Positions 8,453 through 14,326 of a stretch of DNA of 14,773 bases are shown here, piece after piece. Where the stretch lies: positions 1 to 14,773 of the forward strand of contig NZ_CABUCJ010000059.1 of the NCBI RefSeq assembly GCF_902490045.1. Direction: 5' to 3'. Made by a program: the position numbers and the translations under genes. Below the pieces are notes generated by a model. It saw only the letters and a program-made list of their open reading frames with translations. It made no database searches and was not told the DNA's origin. Source of the stretch: an uncultured Anaerotruncus sp. (GTDB lineage: Bacteria > Bacillota > Clostridia > Oscillospirales > Ruminococcaceae). Numbering within the stretch: the first letter of the stretch is position 1; each line of letters begins with the position of its first letter.

Positions 8453-9378
8453 TTTCCTTCACCTCCGAAATCGTAGGCGTTGTACTGGTTGCGCTGCTCG
8501 CCCTTTCCGCCCAGGTCGCGGCAGGAGGCGCCCCGGTGCCGGAAGGAATAGAGGAAGGTGTTGGTGACGCTGCTCTCGTGCAGTTTGTCCACCAGACCCG
8601 GATAGAGGTCGGCCTTGACCAGGTAGGGCACGCCCGCCGGGGCCTGGGTGATGACGTTGCCGTCGGGAGCGACGATCATGCTCTTGCCGAACGCGGAGCA
8701 GGCCGCCTCGACGCCCACGCAGTTGACGGCCACCACATAGCACTGGTTGCAGTAGGCGCCCATCTTGTTGGTGATGTCCCAGCCGTTCTCCCAGGGGCTC
8801 ATGTAGTGGGTGGGGCGCACGATGATGTTCGCACCGTTGTAGGCCGCCTCGCGCCAGATTTCAGGATAGTCGCCGTCCGCGCAGACGATGGTCGCGATCT
8901 TCGAGCCCTTGGGGCCCGGCGTGACAGGGCACTCCCAGCCGGGATAGTGCCGTTCGGTGGGGATCCAGGGATTCATCTTGACATAGCGGTGCACGACCTC
9001 ACCCTTGTCGTTGATCATGATTGCGCAGTTGCCCGGGCTGTCGTGCCCTTCGAGCTTCAGGATGACGCTGAAGATGCCCCAGACCCGCAGACGCGCGCAC
9101 GCCTCTTTAAGCCGCCCGACCTCGGGCGAATCAAGCGTGAGAACCACGTTCAGGCGCTTGGTCGGATGCATTCCCTGCACCGCGAACTCGGGCGTTACGA
9201 ACAGGTCGTAGCCCGGGAACCCGCGCGCGCCCGTCTCCATGAACTGGATGACGGTGTCGATGTTCTGGTTGACTTCCTCCATGCAGTCGGCGTGGATCGG
9301 TTCCATCTGCGCGCACACTACGCTCAGAACCTCGGTTTCCACCTTGCCGCCGACACCATGGCTGCTTCCAATGATCAT
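8449..9378 (-). CDS. Nitrilase-superfamily amidase, AmiE/AmiF (aliphatic amidase/formamidase) type
   Basis: A 309-residue C-N hydrolase. The catalytic triad is plain: E64 in FVTPEFAVQGM, K134 in RYVKMNPWIPTE, C166 in IVCADGDYPEIWR, with the auxiliary E142. Spacing from Lys to Cys equals that of Pseudomonas AmiE (K134, E142, C166). The segments VWGIFSVI, MNPWIPTERHYPG and YPEIWR are much closer to AmiE/AmiF than to beta-ureidopropionases. It should release ammonia from a small amide (aliphatic amide or formamide) in the cytosol through a Cys thioester. ATG 9378 is preceded by a GGAGGAGGAG run on the minus strand. It is the first gene of a three-gene operon (amidase, small protein, permease) divergent from the CodA-like gene. 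Substrate identity is inferred only from family. Confidence 0.88.
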   Translation of the reverse strand: MIIGSSHGVGGKVETEVLSVVCAQMEPIHADCMEEVNQNIDTVIQFMETGARGFPGYDLFVTPEFAVQGMHPTKRLNVVLTLDSPEVGRLKEACARLRVWGIFSVILKLEGHDSPGNCAIMINDKGEVVHRYVKMNPWIPTERHYPGWECPVTPGPKGSKIATIVCADGDYPEIWREAAYNGANIIVRPTHYMSPWENGWDITNKMGAYCNQCYVVAVNCVGVEAACSAFGKSMIVAPDGNVITQAPAGVPYLVKADLYPGLVDKLHESSVTNTFLYSFRHRGASCRDLGGKGEQRNQYNAYDFGGEGK

Positions 9379-9435
9379 TTGCTCCTCCTCCTTTTGGTTT
9401 AAAATTTCGCCGCCGCAAAGCAGTGGTCGTGAAAC

Positions 9436-9465
9436 TATGTAACATGGAGGAGTAGAAAATGGGAA
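9436..9465 (-). promoter_or_regulatory. Possible promoter of the amidase operon (weak call)
   Basis: On the minus strand TTCCCA (9460-9465), an 18-nt spacer and TACATA (9436-9441) preceded by TGT make a loose extended -10 promoter, giving a leader of about 50 nt. Only 4 of 6 and 3 of 6 bases match consensus, so the position is uncertain. Confidence 0.28.
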
Positions 9466-9525
9466 TAAACTTCCATTTTGCTCCCCCGATTTATGGTCAT
9501 ATCTGACAAAAAATCAAGCAGGGAC

Positions 9526-9554
9526 TAGACAAACAAAGTGGAACATGATATATT
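9526..9554 (+). promoter_or_regulatory. Promoter of the CodA-like gene
   Basis: TAGACA (9526-9531), a 17-bp spacer and TATATT (9549-9554), each 5 of 6 to consensus, with TG at 9546-9547 as an extended -10. The predicted transcription start is about 9561, leaving a leader of about 75 nt. It is straddled by the inverted repeat at 9542-9579. Confidence 0.65.
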
Positions 9555-9579
9555 TTCTGTAACAACAATGTATCATGTT
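9542..9579. promoter_or_regulatory. Inverted repeat, probable operator over the CodA-like promoter
   Basis: AACATGATA (9542-9550) and TATCATGTT (9571-9579) are perfect 9-bp inverted copies 20 bp apart. The pairing extends with one mismatch to 9539/9582. The left arm covers the end of the spacer and the start of the -10; the right arm lies just past the predicted start. A transcript starting near 9561 would contain only the right arm, so this fits a protein-binding operator better than an RNA hairpin. The binding protein is unknown; the LacI-type regulator is a candidate. Confidence 0.5.
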
Positions 9580-9636
9580 TCATGGGCCTTGTCAAGCAAC
9601 CTGAGTGGAATTTTTTATGAAAGCGAGAGAGAAAAA

Positions 9637-10878
9637 ATGAAGCTGCTGATTCAAAACGCCATCCTGCGAGGGCGGAAGGAGCCTGCCGACATCCTGATCG
9701 AAGAGGGGAAGATCAGCCGCGTCGGCGGACGCATTGACGCCGCGGCCGACCGGACGATCGACGCTTCCGGCTGCCTCGTGACGCCGTCGCTCATCGATCC
9801 GCACATCCACCTCGACAAGGTGAACGTCTTCGACGTGGTGCGTCCCAACGTGAGCGGGACCCTCAAGGAAGCGATCGAAATCCTCTGGGATCAGAAACGC
9901 ATCTACACGGTCGAGGATATCGTCACCCGTTCGGAGGACGTGGTGCTCAAGGCGATCAAAAACGGAACCCTCGCGATCCGCACCCACGTCGACGTGGACA
10001 CGATCGGCGGCCTGCGTCCCCTCGAGGGCGTCGTGGCGCTGCGGGAGAAATATAAGGACGTCATCGACATCCAGATCGTCGCCTTCCCGCAGGAGGGCAT
10101 CGTCAAGGACCCCGGCTGCGACAAGCTGATGTGGGAGGCGATGGAGGCGGGCGCCGACATCGTGGGCGGTATGCCCGCCAACGAGAACTCGCCCGACGAC
10201 AGCCGCGCGCACGTCAAGCTCTGCTTCGACATCGCGGAGAAGTACGGCGCGGAGATCGACATGCACGTCGACGAGACGGACGACCCCTTCTACCGCACGC
10301 TCGAGATGATCGCCGACGAGGCGATTGCGCGCGGCTTCGCGCCGGGCACCGTCACAGCGGGCCACACCTGCGCGCTGGCCGCCTACGACGACCACTACGC
10401 GGGCTATGTCATCGAGAAGGTGAAGCGCGCGGGCATCAACGTGATCACCAACCCCGTCACCAATCTGATGCTCCAGGGCCGCCTCGACAAGCAGCCGATC
10501 CGCCGCGGCATCACCCGCGTCAAGGAGCTGCTGGCGGCGGGCGTGAACGTCTCCTTCGGCCAGGACTGCGTCAAGGACACCTTCTACCCCTACGGCAGCG
10601 CCGATATGCTCCAGGTGGCGAACGTCGTGGCGCATGCCGCGCAGATGAGCCTGCCCGGAGAGATTGAAAAGCTCTATGACATGGTCACCGGCGACGCGAA
10701 CAAAATCCTCAAAATCCCCGGCTACGGTCTCGAGCCGGGCTGCCGCGCCAACCTCCTGATCATCGACGCGCGCGACGCGCGCGACGCCATCCGCCTCTGC
10801 CCGCCGCGCCGCACCGTCATCCGCGACGGCCGCGTCCTGGCGGAGACGACGGTCGACACTAAGCTGAACCTCGGCTGA
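9637..10878 (+). CDS. Cytosine deaminase (CodA)-like amidohydrolase, altered active site
   Basis: A 413-residue TIM-barrel amidohydrolase collinear with E. coli CodA. Metal and catalytic residues are visible: H56/H58 in PHIHLD, Q146 in DIQIVAFPQEG, H210 and E213 in MHVDETDD, H243 in AGHTCA, D310 in FGQDC; LQGRLDKQPIRRGITRVKE (279-297) is also CodA-like. By alignment CodA H312-D313-D314 becomes Q309-D310-C311, so the substrate-side Asp314 is Cys. It should deaminate a cytosine-like or other ring amine (isoguanine, creatinine-like or triazine rings are alternatives). ATG 9637 is chosen because the protein then starts at the usual MKLLIQNA edge strand; the frame is open to a GTG at 9538 that lies in the promoter. 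The local ribosome binding site is weak (GAGAGAG). It is a single-gene unit divergent from the amidase. Confidence 0.85.
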   Translation: MKLLIQNAILRGRKEPADILIEEGKISRVGGRIDAAADRTIDASGCLVTPSLIDPHIHLDKVNVFDVVRPNVSGTLKEAIEILWDQKRIYTVEDIVTRSEDVVLKAIKNGTLAIRTHVDVDTIGGLRPLEGVVALREKYKDVIDIQIVAFPQEGIVKDPGCDKLMWEAMEAGADIVGGMPANENSPDDSRAHVKLCFDIAEKYGAEIDMHVDETDDPFYRTLEMIADEAIARGFAPGTVTAGHTCALAAYDDHYAGYVIEKVKRAGINVITNPVTNLMLQGRLDKQPIRRGITRVKELLAAGVNVSFGQDCVKDTFYPYGSADMLQVANVVAHAAQMSLPGEIEKLYDMVTGDANKILKIPGYGLEPGCRANLLIIDARDARDAIRLCPPRRTVIRDGRVLAETTVDTKLNLG

Positions 10879-10887
10879 AGTACATAA

Positions 10888-10932
10888 CAAAAAGGGCCCC
10901 GGAAAGGCAATCCGCCTTTCCGGGGCCCTTTT
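10888..10932. terminator. Bidirectional terminator between CodA-like and MtaD-type genes
   Basis: A perfect 19-bp stem pairs 10890-10908 with 10914-10932 around a 5-nt loop. TTTT ends the right arm and a run of five A (10889-10893) begins the left, so it should work on both strands. It sits between two convergent genes ending at 10878 (+) and 10948 (-). Confidence 0.93.
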
Positions 10933-10947
10933 GCGCTTCATTGGGAT

Positions 10948-12207
10948 TCAGCGTTTTGCGCCGATAATCTCGTTGCACCTGCGGTAGATTTCCTCGGGGT
11001 CCGCGCCGATGTGGAACTCGCCGTCCTCGTAGAGGATGCGGCCGTTCACCATCGTGAGCTTGACGTTCTGCTTGCTGCCGCTGTAGACGACGTTCTTGGC
11101 GATGTCGTTGAGCGGCTGCATGTTGGGCTGGTGCAGGTCGAGCATGACGAGGTCGGCGCATTTCCCGGGCGCGAGGGTGTCGCAGTCCGAGAGGCCCATC
11201 GCCCGCGCGCCGCCCACCGTCGCCATCTCGAGCACCTTGTCGGCGGGCATGGCGGACGCGTCGTCCTCCCGGAGCTTCTGCAGCCCGGTGGCGAGGAACA
11301 TCTCGCGGAAGAAATCGAGGCAGTTGTTGCTGGCCGGGCCGTCGGTGCCGATCGCGAGACGGACGCCCGCGTTCAGCATCTTCTGGAGGGGGGCGACGCC
11401 GCTGGCGAGCTTGACGTTGGAGCCGGGGTTGGTCACCGCCCACAGCCCCCGGCGGCGGAAGATGTCGAGGTCGGCGTCGCTTAAATAGATGCAGTGGTAC
11501 CCGCCGCCGCCGTAGTCGAACATCCCGAGGCTGTCAAGGAAGGCGGTCGGGGTCATGCCCCACCGCTCGAGACAGCCGTCCACCTCGAGGCGGGTTTCGG
11601 AATTGTGGGTGAAGACGGGGGCTTCATATTTGTGCGCGAGCGCGGCCATCCCCTCGAGCAGCTCCCGGGAGCAGGTGTACTCGGCGTGGAAGCCGAGGAG
11701 GAAGGAGACGAGCGCATCGTAATGGTTATACTTGTCCCAGCACGCCTCCATGAAGGGCAGGTCGTAGGTGAAGTCGTTGACGCAGCCGCAGAGCACGGTG
11801 CGGAAACCGCAGTCGGTTGCGGCTTTCGCAATCTCGTCGGGGAACATGTACATGTCGAAGTTGGCGGTGATGCCGCTGGTCAGGTATTCCATGATCGCCA
11901 GCCGCGTCAGGTCGTAGACGTCGCCCGGCTGGAGCTTCGCCTCCATCGGGAAGCACTGCTGGAGCCAGTCGTGGAGCGGCTGATCGTCGGCGTAGGAGCG
12001 CAGGAAGGTCATCCCCGAGTGGGTGTGCGCGTTTTTGAAGCCGGGCAGGATCAGGTTGCCCCGCGCGTCGATCTCCCGGTCCCAGACGGTGCCGTCCGGC
12101 GGCCCGGCGGGGACGATGCGGTTCCCCTTCACCCAGAGCTCCCCCTCGGTGATGCCCGCGCCCTCCTCCATCGTCAGGATGCGCGCGTTATAGAATCGGA
12201 TGTTCAT
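10948..12207 (-). CDS. mtaD: 5-methylthioadenosine/S-adenosylhomocysteine (or 5'-deoxyadenosine) deaminase
   Basis: A 419-residue amidohydrolase of the MtaD/DadD group, which hydrolyses the adenine 6-amino group of MTA, SAH or 5'-deoxyadenosine. Active-site residues match Thermotoga Tm0936 in order and near-identical number: H61/H63 in HTHSGM, H174 in GFHAEYTCS, H201 and E204 in THNSETRLEV, H238 in GYHCIYLSD, D289 in GTDGPASNN; SNVKLASGVAP (263-273) is typical of the group. ATG 12207 is chosen because AAGGAGGG lies 6 nt upstream and the start overlaps the mtnA stop by 4 bp. The frame stays open upstream to 12570, but that part is only an mtnA shadow. It is the last gene of the PNP-mtnA-mtaD operon. 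Guanine-deaminase or TRZ/ATZ-like chemistry is less likely given the context. Confidence 0.84.
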   Translation of the reverse strand: MNIRFYNARILTMEEGAGITEGELWVKGNRIVPAGPPDGTVWDREIDARGNLILPGFKNAHTHSGMTFLRSYADDQPLHDWLQQCFPMEAKLQPGDVYDLTRLAIMEYLTSGITANFDMYMFPDEIAKAATDCGFRTVLCGCVNDFTYDLPFMEACWDKYNHYDALVSFLLGFHAEYTCSRELLEGMAALAHKYEAPVFTHNSETRLEVDGCLERWGMTPTAFLDSLGMFDYGGGGYHCIYLSDADLDIFRRRGLWAVTNPGSNVKLASGVAPLQKMLNAGVRLAIGTDGPASNNCLDFFREMFLATGLQKLREDDASAMPADKVLEMATVGGARAMGLSDCDTLAPGKCADLVMLDLHQPNMQPLNDIAKNVVYSGSKQNVKLTMVNGRILYEDGEFHIGADPEEIYRRCNEIIGAKR

Positions 12208-13295
12208 ACGGGTCCCTCCTTGTGGTCGTCCCCGCCGGGGAAAAGCGCGGCGAGGCTTTTGGTATAGGGCGGGCGGCAGACGCCGCGCTCGGTCACGATG
12301 CCGGAGATCAGGCTGTGGTCGGTTACGTCGAAGGCGGGGTTGTAGCACTTGACGCCCTCGGGGGCCATCGGCTCGCGGTAGAACTTCGAGCGGATCTCCT
12401 CCGGGTCGCGCAGCTCGATTTCGATCTCCGCGCCCGTCCCGCAGGAGAGGTCGACCGTCGAGGTCGGCCCGAGCACATAGAAGGGGACGCCGTAGTGCCT
12501 GGCGAGGATGGCGACCCCGCTCGTGCCAATCTTGTTGGCGGTGTCGCCGTTGGCGGCGACCCGGTCGCACCCGACGAAGCAGGCGTTCACCCAGCCGTTT
12601 TTCATCACGACGCCCGCCATGTTGTCGCAGATGAGCGTCACGTCGATTCCCGCGCGGGAAAGCTCGTAGGCGGTGAGCCGCGCGCCCTGGAGGAGCGGCC
12701 GCGTCTCGTCGGCAAAGACGCGAAAGCGCATCCCGCGCTCGGTTCCGAGCAGCAGCGGCCCGAGCGCCGTCCCATAGCGGGAGGTCGCGAGCGGCCCGGC
12801 GTTGCAGTGGGTGAGCACCCCGTCGCCGTCATGGAGCAGCGTAAGCCCGTGCTCCGAAATCGCGCGGCACATGTCCGCGTCCTCCGCCTGGATGCGGCGG
12901 CACTCCTCCCCGAGGAGCGCGACGATCTCCGGCACCGTCCTTCCTGCGTTCTCCCCGGCGCGGCGCACCATCCGCGCGGTCGCCCAACTCAGGTTGACCG
13001 CCGTGGGGCGGGCGGCGTCGAGGCGGGCTTTCCGCGCCCGGAGCGCCGAGAGGAATTCCGGGACGCTCTCCGTTTTAATCTGCCGCGCGAGGACATACAT
13101 GCCGTAGCCCGCGCAGATGCCGATGGCGGGCGCGCCCCGCACCCGCAGGGAAAAGATCGCCTCGCAGAGGCTTTCGATGTCGGAGAGGACGCGGTATTCC
13201 GTCCTGCCCGGCAGCAGCGACTGGTCGAGGATGACGACCGCGTCCTCCCCGTCCGTAAGCCGCACGTTATCGATGAATGATTCCTGCCTGTCCAT
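12204..13295 (-). CDS. mtnA: S-methyl-5-thioribose-1-phosphate isomerase
   Basis: A 363-residue protein of the MtnA/eIF2B-like family, converting 5-methylthioribose-1-phosphate (and often 5-deoxyribose-1-phosphate) to the ribulose-1-phosphate form in methionine or deoxyadenosine salvage. Signatures: RGAPAIG (53-59), LTHCNAG with catalytic C164, FADETRPLLQGARLTAYEL (194-212), DNMAG (224-228), VGCDRVAANGDTANKIG with catalytic D244. C164 and D244 are offset by four from B. subtilis MtnA C160 and D240. DETRP argues against the ribose-1,5-bisphosphate isomerase branch. ATG 13295 is preferred to ATG 13313 because GGAAGG lies about 7 nt before it while 13313 lacks a site. It starts 24 nt after the phosphorylase stop and overlaps mtaD by 4 bp. 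Confidence 0.93.
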   Translation of the reverse strand: MDRQESFIDNVRLTDGEDAVVILDQSLLPGRTEYRVLSDIESLCEAIFSLRVRGAPAIGICAGYGMYVLARQIKTESVPEFLSALRARKARLDAARPTAVNLSWATARMVRRAGENAGRTVPEIVALLGEECRRIQAEDADMCRAISEHGLTLLHDGDGVLTHCNAGPLATSRYGTALGPLLLGTERGMRFRVFADETRPLLQGARLTAYELSRAGIDVTLICDNMAGVVMKNGWVNACFVGCDRVAANGDTANKIGTSGVAILARHYGVPFYVLGPTSTVDLSCGTGAEIEIELRDPEEIRSKFYREPMAPEGVKCYNPAFDVTDHSLISGIVTERGVCRPPYTKSLAALFPGGDDHKEGPV

Positions 13296-13319
13296 CGCGC
13301 GCCTTCCTTCCATCCGGTT

Positions 13320-14153
13320 TCAGCCGACCACGCCCGCGATCCCCTTGACCGACGCGGTGACGAGCTGCTTAAAGAGCGGGGCCGCGCGGTCGGCGGCCTC
13401 CTGCACCTCAATGTGGGAGAGGGGCTGGGGGGAGAGGCCCGCGCCAGGGTTGGTGACGAGCGAGATGCCGCAGGTTTCGATCCCCATGTGGCGGGCGGCC
13501 ACCGCCTCGACTGCGGTGCTCATGCCGACGGCGTCGCCGCCGAGGATGCGGCACATGCGTACCTCGGCCGGGGTCTCGAAGTTGGGGCCGGTGAGCTGGA
13601 CGTAGACCCCCTCGCGCAGCGGGATCGAAAGCTCCTTTGCCGCGCCCCGGACGACCTCCCGCAGGCGGCCGCTGTAGAGGTCGGTCATGTCGGGAAAGCG
13701 GGTACCGAGCTCGTCGATGTTCGGCCCGATGAGGGGGGAGGGGACGAAGTCGGCGATGTGGTCGGAGATGAGCATGAACTCGCCCGGGCCGTAGTCGGGG
13801 TTGAGCCCGCCCGAGGCGTTGGTGAGGAAGAGCGCCTTGATTCCCATGAGCCCCATCAGGCGGGTGGGGAGCACGACGTCGGTGATGCCGTAGCCCTCAT
13901 AGTAGTGGATGCGCCCCTGCATGACGACGACGGGGACCCCCTCCACGTAGCCGAAGACGAACCGTCCGCGGTGGCCCTGGGCGGTGGAGACGGGGAAGCC
14001 CTCGATGTCGCGGTAGTCGAGGGTGGCGGCAATTTCGATGCCGTCGGCGTAGTCGCCAAGCCCCGAGCCGAGGGTCATGCCGATGAGCGGCTTAAAGTCG
14101 ATCTTTTCCCGGAAGCAGTCGTAGCAGCGCAGCAGTTTTTCATATGGACGCAT
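13320..14153 (-). CDS. punA: Purine nucleoside phosphorylase (trimeric, 6-oxopurine type)
   Basis: A 277-residue PNP/MTAP-family enzyme, cleaving a purine nucleoside with phosphate to base and ribose-1-phosphate. Visible motifs: GSGLG (29-33), GHRGRFVFG (60-68), MQGRIHYYEGY (78-88), TNASGGLN (111-118), QLTGPNFETPAE (186-197, E193), GMSTAVE (210-216), SLVTNPGAG with N235, PLSHIEV with H247. N235 matches human PNP N243, which selects 6-oxopurines; H247 matches H257, which contacts the 5'-OH. MTA phosphorylases change both, so this reads as an inosine/guanosine-type enzyme, perhaps with 5'-modified inosines as substrates given its operon. ATG 14153 has AGGAGG 7 nt upstream. First gene of the PNP-mtnA-mtaD operon. 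Confidence 0.92.
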   Translation of the reverse strand: MRPYEKLLRCYDCFREKIDFKPLIGMTLGSGLGDYADGIEIAATLDYRDIEGFPVSTAQGHRGRFVFGYVEGVPVVVMQGRIHYYEGYGITDVVLPTRLMGLMGIKALFLTNASGGLNPDYGPGEFMLISDHIADFVPSPLIGPNIDELGTRFPDMTDLYSGRLREVVRGAAKELSIPLREGVYVQLTGPNFETPAEVRMCRILGGDAVGMSTAVEAVAARHMGIETCGISLVTNPGAGLSPQPLSHIEVQEAADRAAPLFKQLVTASVKGIAGVVG

Positions 14154-14186
14154 GACGGTTCCTCCTGTTCCAAAATAGGTATTTAC

Positions 14187-14214
14187 AGTATAGCATATCC
14201 CGCCGGATTTCCAA
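14187..14214 (-). promoter_or_regulatory. Promoter of the PNP-mtnA-mtaD operon
   Basis: On the minus strand TTGGAA (14209-14214), a 16-bp spacer and TATACT (14187-14192), with an extended -10 TGC immediately before it (14193-14195). The expected start is near 14180, about 27 nt before the ATG. Confidence 0.6.
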
Positions 14215-14235
14215 AGAAAAACAAGAAAACCGCAA

Positions 14236-14255
14236 AAGACTATAAATATAGTCTT
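14236..14255. promoter_or_regulatory. Operator-like palindrome 1 (BlaI/MecI type)
   Basis: AAGACTATA-AA-TATAGTCTT is a perfect 9-2-9 palindrome overlapping the first bases of the -35 box of the repressor promoter. It resembles the known BlaI/MecI core TACTACA-nn-TGTAGTA. Its sister site is at 14294-14313. Confidence 0.75.
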
Positions 14256-14281
14256 GACAGGCGCAGAGATCGTGCTATACT
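14254..14281 (+). promoter_or_regulatory. Promoter of the BlaI-type repressor gene
   Basis: A consensus TTGACA (14254-14259), a 16-bp spacer and TATACT (14276-14281) preceded by TGC at 14273-14275. The predicted start is about 14288, giving a leader of about 39 nt that contains operator 2. Confidence 0.78.
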
Positions 14282-14293
14282 ATAACCACAGAA

Positions 14294-14313
14294 CAGACTA
14301 TAAACATCGTCTG
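14294..14313. promoter_or_regulatory. Operator-like palindrome 2 (BlaI/MecI type)
   Basis: CAGACTATAAACATCGTCTG is an imperfect palindrome (outer CAGAC/GTCTG perfect) sharing GACTATAAA with operator 1 exactly 58 bp away. It lies just after the predicted transcription start and before the ribosome binding site. Confidence 0.65.
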
Positions 14314-14326
14314 ACGGAGGAACGGC

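Noticed and set aside
6821..8476. 551-codon + strand open frame opposite the permease
   Set aside because: Rich in D, E, H, A and G with no motif; it is the mirror of the GC-rich permease and small-protein genes, whose NCS2 signatures and ribosome binding sites are clear.
9613..9618. Alternative promoter TTGTCA (9590-9595) with TTTTAT (9613-9618)
   Set aside because: It would start transcription about 12 nt before the ATG, leaving almost no room for a ribosome binding site; the 9526-9554 promoter fits better.
9538..9636. 33-codon N-terminal extension of the CodA-like protein from GTG 9538
   Set aside because: It would translate the promoter and inverted repeat, has no ribosome binding site, and adds sequence absent from the family.
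9592..10941. 449-codon minus-strand open frame opposite the CodA-like gene
   Set aside because: Mirror frame with V/D/R-rich composition; it also crosses the bidirectional terminator and has no ribosome binding site.
12208..12570. Upstream in-frame extension of the MtaD-type gene
   Set aside because: Arg/Pro-rich sequence lying wholly within mtnA; the ATG at 12207 has a good ribosome binding site and starts at the normal family N-terminus.
12222..13280. 352-codon + strand open frame opposite mtnA
   Set aside because: Complementary-frame shadow of a gene with exact MtnA catalytic motifs.
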